64,000 nt of DNA. Origin: Daejeonella sp. H1SJ63. GTDB lineage: Bacteria > Bacteroidota > Bacteroidia > Sphingobacteriales > Sphingobacteriaceae. Below are positions 53,916-63,163 of this stretch, piece after piece (position 1 is the first letter of the stretch; each line of letters opens with the position of its first letter). The stretch covers positions 55,437-119,436 of the forward strand of contig NZ_JARKMZ010000035.1 of assembly GCF_029360775.1 (NCBI RefSeq). The letters run 5' to 3'. Under the pieces are notes generated by a model, which saw only the letters and a list, made by a program, of their open reading frames with translations, made no database searches and had not been told where the DNA came from. The position numbers and the translations under genes were made by a program.

Positions 53916-55550
53916 TTATATTTTTCTTGCTGTGTTTATAACATTTACTCCGTTAAATCGTGTTGTTGAACTGCCGTGAGAAACGGCATTCGACTGGCTT
54001 GGCTGTCCCTTGCCATCATTAAATGCACCACCAAGGCGATAATCGCTTTCATCACATACTGCACCGCAGGCATTCCAGAATTCCTGGGTATTCGACTGAT
54101 AAGCAACATCCTTAAGCATTCCAACGATCTTACCTTCTTTGATCTCGTAGAACATTTGTCCGCCGAACTGAAAATTATAACGCTGCTGATCGATTGAAAA
54201 AGATCCGTCGCCGATGATATAAATGCCTTTTTCTACATTTTTGATCATGTCGTCAACACTTAATTTTTCTTTACCGGGCTGCAGGGAAATGTTTGGCATC
54301 CGCTGGAACTGAACATCCTGCCAGCTTTGGGCATAGGAGCAGCCTTGTGATTCATTTAATCCGATCATATGTGCCTGATCACGGGTAGCCTGGAAGTTGA
54401 CCAGGATGCCATCCTTCACAATATCCCATTTTTTGCATGCTACACCCTCGTCATCATAACCTACAGCACCCAAAGAACCTTTCTGAGTCTTATCTGCAAC
54501 AACATTCACCAGCTTATTTCCGAAGTTGAATTTTTTAGAATTCAGTCTTTCCAGGCTCAGGAAACTGGTCCCGGCATAATTGGCTTCATATCCCAGTACC
54601 CTGTCCAGTTCAGTAGGATGACCTACAGATTCATGAATAGTTAACCAGAGGTGGGATGGATCGAGAACCATGTCGTACTTGCCGGGTTCAACCGATTTGG
54701 CCTTCATTTTCTCATCCACATTTGCTGTGGCCGCTTTCACATCTTCAAGTATGTCGTAACGGTCTTTGTAACGTGTTACGATTCCTTTGACCTTACTACT
54801 TTCTTTAGGTTCAAGATACTCATAACCCATGCCCATCGGGGTACTTAATGAGCGGATAGTATCGAACTTACCGCTGCTGCGGTCGATTTTAGTCACTGTA
54901 AAGTTCGGGTAGATCCTGTGGATATCCTGATCGATATAGGAACCGTCTGTAGAGGCAAAATATTTCTGCTCATTTACTGCAAAAATCACCGAATTGACAA
55001 AACTGGCACCGCCCTGCATGGCAATGGCATTGGTGTTAAGAAGAAGGTCTACTTTTTCCTTTACCGGAACTTCAAAAGCATTCCGTTCTATCGGAGATTT
55101 CCAGCTTACCTCACCATAACCCTTTTGCGGGGCAAGCTTTACCGGTTCTCCCTGAATTTTGGCATTAGCTTTTGCAACTGCCACAGCCCTTTCGGCGAGT
55201 TTGGCAATATTTTCCTTTTCGACATTGTTTGATGAGGCAAAGCCCCAGCAGCCATCAGCAATAACGCGGATTCCTACTCCGAACGACTCGGTATTAGCCA
55301 CGCCCTGCACCCGGTTTTCACGTGTAGCAACGAACTGGTTTAAATATCGGCCAATGCGGATGTCAGCATAACTTGCACCCTTTGAGCGTGCAGCGTTCAG
55401 CGCCACATCGGCCAATGCTTTTTTAAGCCCGACATCCATTCCATCCAGTGCCTGCAATGGATCAATGGAATTACCCAAGACAGATAGTCCCGGAAGCATG
55501 AATGCACCGGCCCCCATTCCACTCAGGTAGAGAAATTCACTTCTTTTCAA
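53916..55550 (-). CDS. TldD-type metalloprotease, copy 3
   Basis: 544 residues, first tld gene in the operon. The start is TTG at 55550, supported by a Shine-Dalgarno ggagg 8 bases upstream. The N-terminus MKRSEFLYLSGMGAGAFMLP keeps the hydrophobic signal but has KRS instead of RR, so Tat recognition may be lost or it may use Sec. HESVGH is at 306-311; Asp512 replaces the usual Cys; and unlike copies 1 and 2 the VSHGC cysteine is Ser (VSHGS). Confidence 0.88.
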   Translation of the reverse strand: MKRSEFLYLSGMGAGAFMLPGLSVLGNSIDPLQALDGMDVGLKKALADVALNAARSKGASYADIRIGRYLNQFVATRENRVQGVANTESFGVGIRVIADGCWGFASSNNVEKENIAKLAERAVAVAKANAKIQGEPVKLAPQKGYGEVSWKSPIERNAFEVPVKEKVDLLLNTNAIAMQGGASFVNSVIFAVNEQKYFASTDGSYIDQDIHRIYPNFTVTKIDRSSGKFDTIRSLSTPMGMGYEYLEPKESSKVKGIVTRYKDRYDILEDVKAATANVDEKMKAKSVEPGKYDMVLDPSHLWLTIHESVGHPTELDRVLGYEANYAGTSFLSLERLNSKKFNFGNKLVNVVADKTQKGSLGAVGYDDEGVACKKWDIVKDGILVNFQATRDQAHMIGLNESQGCSYAQSWQDVQFQRMPNISLQPGKEKLSVDDMIKNVEKGIYIIGDGSFSIDQQRYNFQFGGQMFYEIKEGKIVGMLKDVAYQSNTQEFWNACGAVCDESDYRLGGAFNDGKGQPSQSNAVSHGSSTTRFNGVNVINTARKI

Positions 55551-55556
55551 TACGTT

Positions 55557-55563
55557 ATCCTCC
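55557..55563 (-). promoter_or_regulatory. Shine-Dalgarno deciding the TTG start of tldD copy 3
   Basis: ggaggat on the minus strand, with the ggagg core 8 bases upstream of the TTG at 55550. No in-frame ATG fits. Confidence 0.6.
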
Positions 55564-55622
55564 TGTTAATTGGTTAGTAGAGTTGCCCCGGACCAGATCC
55601 GGGATGGTTTTATAAATTGAAG

Positions 55623-57419
55623 TTAAAACATTTTTGCTTCAAGCCATAAATATGTGCAACAAAGTATAAATAATATGAAAAAATAAATGGACGGGACTGT
55701 TTTCTGGTAATATCTTTCTGGAATATTTTGCTCATAGCTTTCCGAAAAAGCCTTTCCTGCCACTTTTGTGGTATTTTTTATTTTTTCTCCTGCCTGCACT
55801 AATGCCCAGTCATTTTTATTAAAGACATAAAACCAGCTTTGACTTAAATCTGGAGGATTCCCGATCTCAAGTAAATTCCAGCCACTTTTTTGTGGCCAGA
55901 AGGGGGCTGTCCATTGGAATCCCAGAACCGGATCCTGAGCGAATTTTAACAAGTCACCCTCTGAGCTGGCGACAGGAATGGAATCAGAACCGGTTTCAAT
56001 AATGATTGATGTTTCCTCATTAAGCACCGGTAAAGGATCTTTTAATGCCCAAACTGAATTTAATTCTTTCATCCTCGCAACTTCCCCGATAAGCTTTGAC
56101 CAGTAGGAAGAGTAGGACTTGAGATCATTCCCAAGTATCCAGGTATAGGTATCATTAATACTGCTGAGCAGGATTTTGCCTCTGCCGTATAATTTGCTGC
56201 TTACCATAATGTTAGCTTTATCGTCCCTTACCAGGGCCTGATTCCCTTCTTTTGGAAGTATTCTGAATGAGCCTGAAGAGACTAAGGCCATTTTTTTTGT
56301 ACTGTAATCATCCCAGTGCAGACTGATGGTTTTTTTATCTGCCCGAGCTAAGGCACTGGTTTCGAAAAATCCTTTGAAAAATTCCTGGCCCTTACTGATG
56401 CTGTCAGCGATCATGATGAGTCCCATGCCATTGTTCAGCTGATTCTGTATGGCCTGGTTCTCCGCCCGGCTCAGGGCCGATAATTCATCCGGATCACTGA
56501 TCAGTACATCGAAATTTTCAAGAACAGAGGGCGTAATGCGATCCAGATTGATCCTTGTACTATTCAAAAATTCGGTACTGAATTTATTTTTGCTGATTGC
56601 TGAACGAACAGCAATAGAATATCGATTTTGAAACAGCCAGTTCTTCAGGAATTTATTTTCGAAATCAGGAGATGAGGATAGAATGAGAATATTCAACGGA
56701 TCCTGAGCTTGTACAAACACAGGTACTTTTTCATTCAGGATACTGTCTTCTGCAGCAATGCCAATCAGAGCATAAACCGCCTTATCCAGGTGCTTTGGAA
56801 TGGTTTTTAGCTGAAAATTCTCAGACTTGCCGGCGGAAATGCTCACTGAATCCAGATTCGTTCCCAAACCTTTCAGTATGAGTTTTACCGGTTTATCAGC
56901 GGTGTTCAGATAACTCCCACTCACCATAAGCTGCTCTCCTGAATGTATAGTCATGTTCCAATGAACAGACTGCACTCCTGAAGGCAGGGGAGAAGGATGG
57001 AAAATCAGACTCTTATCCTTTATTACTTCCAATTCCTGATCCTCAAGGCCGTAACCCAGAACGTGAAATTTAGAAAATTGCTGATTTGTAGTCAGAAAAC
57101 CGGCCAAATCCGGTATCAGTTTCAAAGATTTGACCTTATTAGCTATTTTGGGATCAGTAGTAAATGCAGGTAAGCCCTTGAATCTGTCAAGACTGTCTTT
57201 TTGAAATCCGTCTGTGATTAAAATGGCGGTATTTTCTTCTTTTAGCTCTCCTTTTTTTTGATAAGTGATGGGTATTGCGATGAAAATCAGTGCAATAGCT
57301 GCAAGACAACTGGCAGTAATCCTGAGGATCAGGTTGGCCTTATTCTTTCGCTGTATTTCTTTCAGGATAAGAAATCCAAGCAGAACAAGTGCTGATATGA
57401 TGATATAGCTGTTCTCCAT
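55623..57419 (-). CDS. Large membrane-anchored protein of the MoxR/vWA operon
   Basis: 598 residues with two N-terminal helices (about 5-18, 32-52), a long extracytoplasmic region and one C-terminal helix (about 575-592). The periplasmic part contains a Rossmann-like stretch (ILILSSSPDFENKFLKNWLFQNRY, DVLISDPDELSALS, GMGLIMIADS), similar in layout to membrane proteins that accompany BatA/DUF4159 genes. Function unknown. Its start lies 1 base after the stop of the DUF4175-like gene, so it is translated as part of the same unit. Confidence 0.75.
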   Translation of the reverse strand: MENSYIIISALVLLGFLILKEIQRKNKANLILRITASCLAAIALIFIAIPITYQKKGELKEENTAILITDGFQKDSLDRFKGLPAFTTDPKIANKVKSLKLIPDLAGFLTTNQQFSKFHVLGYGLEDQELEVIKDKSLIFHPSPLPSGVQSVHWNMTIHSGEQLMVSGSYLNTADKPVKLILKGLGTNLDSVSISAGKSENFQLKTIPKHLDKAVYALIGIAAEDSILNEKVPVFVQAQDPLNILILSSSPDFENKFLKNWLFQNRYSIAVRSAISKNKFSTEFLNSTRINLDRITPSVLENFDVLISDPDELSALSRAENQAIQNQLNNGMGLIMIADSISKGQEFFKGFFETSALARADKKTISLHWDDYSTKKMALVSSGSFRILPKEGNQALVRDDKANIMVSSKLYGRGKILLSSINDTYTWILGNDLKSYSSYWSKLIGEVARMKELNSVWALKDPLPVLNEETSIIIETGSDSIPVASSEGDLLKFAQDPVLGFQWTAPFWPQKSGWNLLEIGNPPDLSQSWFYVFNKNDWALVQAGEKIKNTTKVAGKAFSESYEQNIPERYYQKTVPSIYFFILFILCCTYLWLEAKMF

Positions 57420-57420
57420 A

Positions 57421-59544
57421 TTATGGCCTGCTCCGGTTTAAATTATTGAAATACTCTTTAGAAAGTGCCGATCCCGGTCCGATATTCTTTGCCTGCGGCA
57501 CTTTCATCTCATCCCTTATCATTTTCTGATAGGCAGCTTCAACACTAAGAATATCTGTTAATTTAGCTTTGCTGCCGGTATTCATGATTCTCCTTAAGGC
57601 AGTCAGCGCACTCAGAAATTCTGCCGGTTTTGCAGAGGCCTTTTCGGCCAGTAAAGTGCCTGAATCCTGCAGGACTGTACTTTCCTCAGAGCTCAGTCTG
57701 TCGCCATTTTTCAAACGTGCAAGCACTGCTGTAGCTTTTTTCAGAGATCTTTCCCGGTTTTCGCTTTTATCTGATTTTCGCTCATTTAAAGGCCGGATAA
57801 TTTTGTCGAGTTCGCCGCTTAGTCGTTTTTCTGCCTTAATTTGAGGGGCTTTGAATGCTGTTTTGGCGACATAAACCCTCGATTTTTGCTGCAGATCTTT
57901 CAGCAGGCGAAGGGCTTTATATTCAAAGGTCAGCGCCTCTTCAGGCTTATAGGTTCGCAATCGTAATTCAGCCTTCCACATCTCAGCAAGAGTAGCTTTG
58001 AGCTGAGCTTTCAGTTCAGGTTCGAAGAAGGTGGCATCCTCAGCGATATCATGTTTATGGGCATAACCGTCCAGCATTTTTTCGGCATTGCCAAAGTCTA
58101 TGGCCTCATTTTCTGTATGATCATCATGTTCCTCACCAATCTCTTCATCTGTTTCTTCGCCAAGAAATTTGCCATAACGCAGGCGCAAAAGTTTTTGGTC
58201 AATGCCCAGGTTATTACTTCGGTTCTTAAACTCTGTTTCATTGGTCTGGTGCTTTTCTTTGATCAGTTTTTCGGTATCTATAATGATCTGTCGCTGGCTT
58301 CTGAAATACTCCGGAACCAGATTTACGCCCGAAAGCATACCATCCATGCTCATCAGCTGAACCGTATCCTGAATGGTGATGATGTACACATCTGAACGGC
58401 TTTCCTGCTTCCGGTTGTCTTTTACATTGATGAAAAAATACAATTCATCGCCCGGAGCCATTCCCATAGCCTCAAGATTCAGCGTTTTTTTAAACTGATA
58501 TTGCCGTTCGCTGTCAAATGATGCGGAGAGACTGATTTTTTGATCTTTAAACTGTACACCCTCGCCTTTGCCACGGCTTATGGTTGCCGAAATAAATGCA
58601 TCTTCAATCCCGTAATCATCATTAATCTGAACATTTAATGCGGTCTTTTTTGGTTCACCGATGTCGATGCTGCTGTATTGTGCCGGACTAATGATCCTGA
58701 TCACTGCCGGCTGATCCTTTATCGTTTCGAGTTTATAGAAATCTGAAAGTTTCCCCTCCAGTTTCATCTGGTAAAATCCGGAGCTGTCTATTCTTTTATT
58801 GAATGCCCATCTTGTCCTTTGCTTGTTCAGGGCACGGAGACTGATGCTTTGCTTATCATTGAAAATGAATTCGGGGGTATTAACCGGCTGGTTAGTCTCA
58901 ATTTCCCAGCTAATAACAGAACCTTCTTCTACTCTTGCCGAAAATTGTTTTTGTGTTCTTGATGATTTTTTGGTGTATGCCGGCGGACTTATCTTCAGGC
59001 TGACCGATTCGATGCCGGGGAGCAGGGTTTCTTTTAGCTCAGGCAGATCTGAGCTTTTCCCTGCTATCTGAGTGATGTCGATTCTGTTAAGCAGGTCAAA
59101 CTTGTTTAATATCAATGAAATGATCAGGGAAGCGAAAAAGATCAGGGCAGAGATCTTCAGGCGGCGATAGATTGAAGCGGGAGTTTCAACAGTACTTAAT
59201 TCGGCTTCAATTTTCCTGATTTGAAGTTTTTCAAGTGTGTTGAGGGTATTTTCTGCTTTTAGAAACAGATCCGAACTTTCTTCAAGCTGAGGATAGCTTT
59301 GGTTCAGCAGCCGGGTAACTTCATTCAGGCTAAGATTCAAAATTCCTGATCTCAGGATTAATCCGATAGCAAGGGGAATCAAAATTCCCGGAATCCACCA
59401 GAAAGAAACCTGCGCAAATTCAGACCAGACAAAGAAGTTCAGGACAGCGATAGATGCGGCAATTAAAATCGAAGAAAGCAGCCATGAGCTGATCCAGAGC
59501 GTCCTGACTTTATTGATATATCGTTTTCCCGCCATATTTCCCAT
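57421..59544 (-). CDS. DUF4175-like membrane protein
   Basis: 707 residues with N-terminal helices at about 14-36, 42-60 and 130-148, then a large periplasmic domain with Ig-like strands (about 190-400: LKISPPAYTKKSSRTQK, VQINDDYGIEDAFIS). A helical, charged C-terminal region follows (about 430-690). This is the layout of DUF4175-type proteins found with MoxR/vWA operons. A Met four codons in (59535) is an alternative start; the outer one leaves a 1-base gap to the upstream gene. Confidence 0.75.
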   Translation of the reverse strand: MGNMAGKRYINKVRTLWISSWLLSSILIAASIAVLNFFVWSEFAQVSFWWIPGILIPLAIGLILRSGILNLSLNEVTRLLNQSYPQLEESSDLFLKAENTLNTLEKLQIRKIEAELSTVETPASIYRRLKISALIFFASLIISLILNKFDLLNRIDITQIAGKSSDLPELKETLLPGIESVSLKISPPAYTKKSSRTQKQFSARVEEGSVISWEIETNQPVNTPEFIFNDKQSISLRALNKQRTRWAFNKRIDSSGFYQMKLEGKLSDFYKLETIKDQPAVIRIISPAQYSSIDIGEPKKTALNVQINDDYGIEDAFISATISRGKGEGVQFKDQKISLSASFDSERQYQFKKTLNLEAMGMAPGDELYFFINVKDNRKQESRSDVYIITIQDTVQLMSMDGMLSGVNLVPEYFRSQRQIIIDTEKLIKEKHQTNETEFKNRSNNLGIDQKLLRLRYGKFLGEETDEEIGEEHDDHTENEAIDFGNAEKMLDGYAHKHDIAEDATFFEPELKAQLKATLAEMWKAELRLRTYKPEEALTFEYKALRLLKDLQQKSRVYVAKTAFKAPQIKAEKRLSGELDKIIRPLNERKSDKSENRERSLKKATAVLARLKNGDRLSSEESTVLQDSGTLLAEKASAKPAEFLSALTALRRIMNTGSKAKLTDILSVEAAYQKMIRDEMKVPQAKNIGPGSALSKEYFNNLNRSRP

Positions 59545-59545
59545 C

Positions 59546-61060
59546 TCAGTTTACGTTTTTTCTGAATGATAGCCAGCGTTCGGCAAGAAACAAAAGCATC
59601 AGACTTATCCAGAAGACATGTTTAAGGTCTGATTCAGCATTTTTTAGTACTGATCCTGATTTAATTTGTGCCTTTGCAGGGAGAATCCATGATTCAGTTA
59701 TAGATCTGCTGTCATAAGAATCAGAAACCGAATTGTGGAGTTCTGGAATTATTAGTGGTACCAGGATTTTTGCAAAATCCTCATTCCAGACCAGTCCGTT
59801 CCATTCTGGGTTAAAGCGGGTATAAAAATGGTAAAGCTTTAGCTTATTTACGGTTTCCAGATCCAGTAATGGCTGCCCGAATCCGTCCTCCCAGACAGTG
59901 TAATTATTTTTTGAAGGTTCAGCTATGGCTACTCTTTTTCGTAGTTTGATTTCTTCTTTTTGCAATGAGTGTTCAGGCAATTTGATCAGGCTGTTTACTT
60001 CCTCTGTTTTACCCTTCTCATAAATAAACAGGGAGGAACCTGCCCTGAGGTTCCTGATCTGAGATTCAGCGGGCTTTTTTTCAGAAAGCCAGAATATTAT
60101 ATTTTGATCACCGTTTATTGCTCCTGAATTGACCGAACTTAATTCGATCTTTTTTTCAGTATATTTTTGGATTGCTCTGATTGCTGCGTTCAGGTATTCT
60201 GCATCTTTTTCGAAATGATCAGTATAAACAGCAATCCGGATTGCAGAAGTATCGATGCGCACAGGCTTTTGCTCTGATAAGGAAGCATTTTTAAAGCTAA
60301 GACTCGTATTGCCATCCTGAATATCTATGGCAAATTCTGCCTTTCTGTTAGATGGATCAATATTTACAGGAATCTTTTTGATGCCCTTTGGTTCAGATTG
60401 GGCAATAACTGCCCTGATGGAGTCATTAGTAAACCAGGCACCTTCTATCCATGTAGCATTGGAATCTTTTGGAATATAAATTTTCCAGTTAAGTTTTGTG
60501 ACAATTTCAGGGCGCTCACCTTTGAAACGATTAAGCCGGTTTGGTGTGAAAATATATGCCCGGAGCCCGGCAGGGATTTCATGATCCAGCATCCTGAGAA
60601 GCGACCAGTAGGAAAGCTGAGTGGCAATATTGTCGTTTATGGTTTCGGAATCCTTGAGTTTATTAATATCCGCTGCTTTAAATCCCGGTTCAAATAAATG
60701 AAGATTATAACCTGCCTTGTTCAGCGAGTCTATTTCCTTTTGAAAATGGGAATAGGTTTCTGTGAAATTGTCTTTTTCGATCAAAATCCAGCCCCCCTCC
60801 TGATTGGCAGTATTTGAACTGATCCATACAGGTTCTGCCAGTAATATTGAAACAATGATGATCAGAAGGCAACGTAATAATAGTAGAAGCAAGTCAAGCA
60901 GGCGCAGGCTGCGGGCATTTTGCCTGGAACTTTCATTGAGCAGACTCACACTGCCAATTTTCAGTGTTTTTCCTTTTTTAACATTCCATAAATGAATCAG
61001 CAGCGGAATTATTATTCCGCTTATTCCAAATAGCCATATGGGGTTAAGTATCTGGAACAT
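59546..61060 (-). CDS. BatA-domain membrane protein
   Basis: 504 residues. It starts with the BatA/aerotolerance N-terminal motif MFQILNPIWLFGISGIIIPLLIHLW, a second helix at about 58-78 and a C-terminal helix near 485-500. The region between is periplasmic and lacks a clear MIDAS motif, so it is not a full vWA domain. It abuts the DUF58 gene with no spacing. It probably forms an inner-membrane platform for the MoxR complex. Confidence 0.82.
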   Translation of the reverse strand: MFQILNPIWLFGISGIIIPLLIHLWNVKKGKTLKIGSVSLLNESSRQNARSLRLLDLLLLLLRCLLIIIVSILLAEPVWISSNTANQEGGWILIEKDNFTETYSHFQKEIDSLNKAGYNLHLFEPGFKAADINKLKDSETINDNIATQLSYWSLLRMLDHEIPAGLRAYIFTPNRLNRFKGERPEIVTKLNWKIYIPKDSNATWIEGAWFTNDSIRAVIAQSEPKGIKKIPVNIDPSNRKAEFAIDIQDGNTSLSFKNASLSEQKPVRIDTSAIRIAVYTDHFEKDAEYLNAAIRAIQKYTEKKIELSSVNSGAINGDQNIIFWLSEKKPAESQIRNLRAGSSLFIYEKGKTEEVNSLIKLPEHSLQKEEIKLRKRVAIAEPSKNNYTVWEDGFGQPLLDLETVNKLKLYHFYTRFNPEWNGLVWNEDFAKILVPLIIPELHNSVSDSYDSRSITESWILPAKAQIKSGSVLKNAESDLKHVFWISLMLLFLAERWLSFRKNVN

Positions 61061-61948
61061 TTAAGATCTTAGTTTATTACGTTGATTCAAAAAGTCACGC
61101 AGGGCCTGATCCAGAGGCTGATCCATACTGATCAGTCTGTAACTGATCTGTCTGTCGAGCATTTCCATTCTTAATTGGGAAAGATGTTTTTCCAGGTTTT
61201 CCTGGTAGCCCTTTTTAGAAGTATTTGCGTCAATTTTAAGGGTCTCACCGGTTTCGAGATCCTCAACTGCCGTGTAGCCTTTATAATCCAGATCCATCTC
61301 GTTTTTCCCCATCAGATGGAAAACAATGACCTCGTTTTTTAATGCTGAAAGAGTGTCGAGTAAATTGAAGATCTCTCCGTTCTGTTCATAAAGATCGCTG
61401 ATAAATACCAGCAGTTCCCGTTTTCGGGAACCGGAATAAATGTCTTTATAATTGATCGCTTTGGTGAATTTTCCTCCGGCTTTGATTCCCTCAAGCTGAT
61501 GGAACATTCTTGAAAGGTGCTGGAAATCCTGGCGGGCGGCCAAAGAAAATAGGCCATCCTCATTGAAAACGTAAAGGCCGATAGCATCTCCCTGTAAATT
61601 TGCAAGGTAAGCCAGTGAAGCGGCCAGATAGCGGGCATAGTCGATCTTTTTGACTCCTCGGTCTTCATGGTTCATTGATCCGCTGGCATCAATGAGAAAC
61701 CTGACCGAAATACTGGTTTCCACCTCCGATTCACGAATATAATAACGGTCAGACCGTCCGTACATTTTCCAGTCCAGCCAGCGAAGGTCATCACCAGGCT
61801 GATAGCTTCGGTACTGGCTGAATTCGAGCCCGGGACCTTTAATTGAACTTTTATTAATACCTGTCATAAATCCATCGATAACAGTTTTTGCTGCCAGCGA
61901 CAAATCTTTAATAGCCATTAAGACTTTCGGGTCTAATAATTTGCTCAT
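61061..61948 (-). CDS. DUF58 (von Willebrand A-like) protein
   Basis: 295 residues, cytoplasmic. RSYQPGDDLRWLDWKMYGRSD is the DUF58 hallmark. A vWA-like domain begins at about 82 with MIDAS DASGSM (87-92). DUF58 proteins work with MoxR AAA+ ATPases as substrate adaptors or metal-dependent scaffolds. It is 59 bases downstream of the moxR gene and directly upstream of the BatA-like gene. Confidence 0.92.
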   Translation of the reverse strand: MSKLLDPKVLMAIKDLSLAAKTVIDGFMTGINKSSIKGPGLEFSQYRSYQPGDDLRWLDWKMYGRSDRYYIRESEVETSISVRFLIDASGSMNHEDRGVKKIDYARYLAASLAYLANLQGDAIGLYVFNEDGLFSLAARQDFQHLSRMFHQLEGIKAGGKFTKAINYKDIYSGSRKRELLVFISDLYEQNGEIFNLLDTLSALKNEVIVFHLMGKNEMDLDYKGYTAVEDLETGETLKIDANTSKKGYQENLEKHLSQLRMEMLDRQISYRLISMDQPLDQALRDFLNQRNKLRS

Positions 61949-62007
61949 AAGATGGGTTTTATAGGGTACCCCGAATCAGAGAATGTTTATCTCTATGAAA
62001 TTCAGTT

Positions 62008-63006
62008 TTATACATCAGCCCTGGGCCGTTCTGTTGATTTGATCAGTTCGGCGGTAACCAGGTCAGTACTCACATTTTCAGCTTCGGCTTTAAAATTCAC
62101 CAGGATACGGTGTCTTAAAACAGGGTAGGCCATGGCATGCAGGTCTTCCATGATCACGGCATAACGCCCTTTTAAAAGTGCTCTGGCTTTGGCCGTCAGG
62201 ATCAGTGCCTGCCCGGCACGCGGACCGGCGCCCCATCTTACCCATTCTTTTACATAATCTGAAGTCGTCGTATCTGGACGGCTTGTACGAATCAGCTTTC
62301 CAACATAGTTTATAAGGTCATCACTAATGCTGACATCCCGCACCAGGGATTGGATTTGCCGGATCTCTTCTCCGGTCAAAACCGGTTCTACTGTTTGTGT
62401 TTTTGAACCCGTTGTGCTGCTCAGAATTCCATATTCTTCCTGCTCACTAGGGTAACCGATCTTAACGAAAAGAAGAAAACGGTCTAACTGTGCCTCCGGT
62501 AATGGATAGGTACCTGCCTGCTCGATCGGATTTTGGGTTGCCAGAATAAAAAACGGAAGATTCAGGGGATAGGTTTGACCGCCATAGGTTACCTCAAATT
62601 CCTGCATGGCTTCAAGCAATGCCGATTGTGTTTTGGGGGGTGTCCGGTTGATCTCGTCGGCAAGAATAATATTTGCAAACAGGGGGCCTTTGTTAAACTT
62701 AAAGAAGCGCTTTCCGGTAGCATGGTCTTCTTCCAGAATCTCAGTGCCGATGATATCTGTCGGCATCAGATCAGGTGTGAACTGTATTCTGCGGAATGAA
62801 AGGTGAAGGGCCTGCGAAAGTGTTTTGACCATCAATGTTTTTGCAAGGCCGGGAACTCCTTCCAGTAAGCAATGCCCGCCTGCCATTAAAGCAATGATCA
62901 GCTCTTCCAAAACCTGGTCCTGCCCGATAATTACTTTTTGTACCTCTTTTTTTAATCCGGGAAGTTTAGCCAGGATTGTTTTAATATTGCTCTCTGAAAT
63001 TTCCAA
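62008..63006 (-). CDS. MoxR-family AAA+ ATPase
   Basis: 332 residues, cytoplasmic chaperone-like ATPase. Walker A is GVPGLAKT (50-57), Walker B IILADEINR, sensor-1 FILATQNPIEQAGTYPLPEAQLDRF, and a C-terminal lid. MoxR proteins remodel or load metal cofactors onto target complexes together with vWA proteins. It heads the 15-kb minus-strand operon. The start is TTG at 63006; no ATG or GTG in frame is nearer. Confidence 0.92.
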   Translation of the reverse strand: MEISESNIKTILAKLPGLKKEVQKVIIGQDQVLEELIIALMAGGHCLLEGVPGLAKTLMVKTLSQALHLSFRRIQFTPDLMPTDIIGTEILEEDHATGKRFFKFNKGPLFANIILADEINRTPPKTQSALLEAMQEFEVTYGGQTYPLNLPFFILATQNPIEQAGTYPLPEAQLDRFLLFVKIGYPSEQEEYGILSSTTGSKTQTVEPVLTGEEIRQIQSLVRDVSISDDLINYVGKLIRTSRPDTTTSDYVKEWVRWGAGPRAGQALILTAKARALLKGRYAVIMEDLHAMAYPVLRHRILVNFKAEAENVSTDLVTAELIKSTERPRADV

Positions 63007-63163
63007 TTCTGTATGATAATTGCTGGTTAGCGGATTGTAATGATTAGGAAAATTAAAAATAAATTGGCTGAAAGAAGGAGAATTTTTATTGGCCTATCAG
63101 CTAATTTACATAAAATCGTCTCTGAAACTCATTTCGGAATAATTATAGCAATAATTTAGTTGA

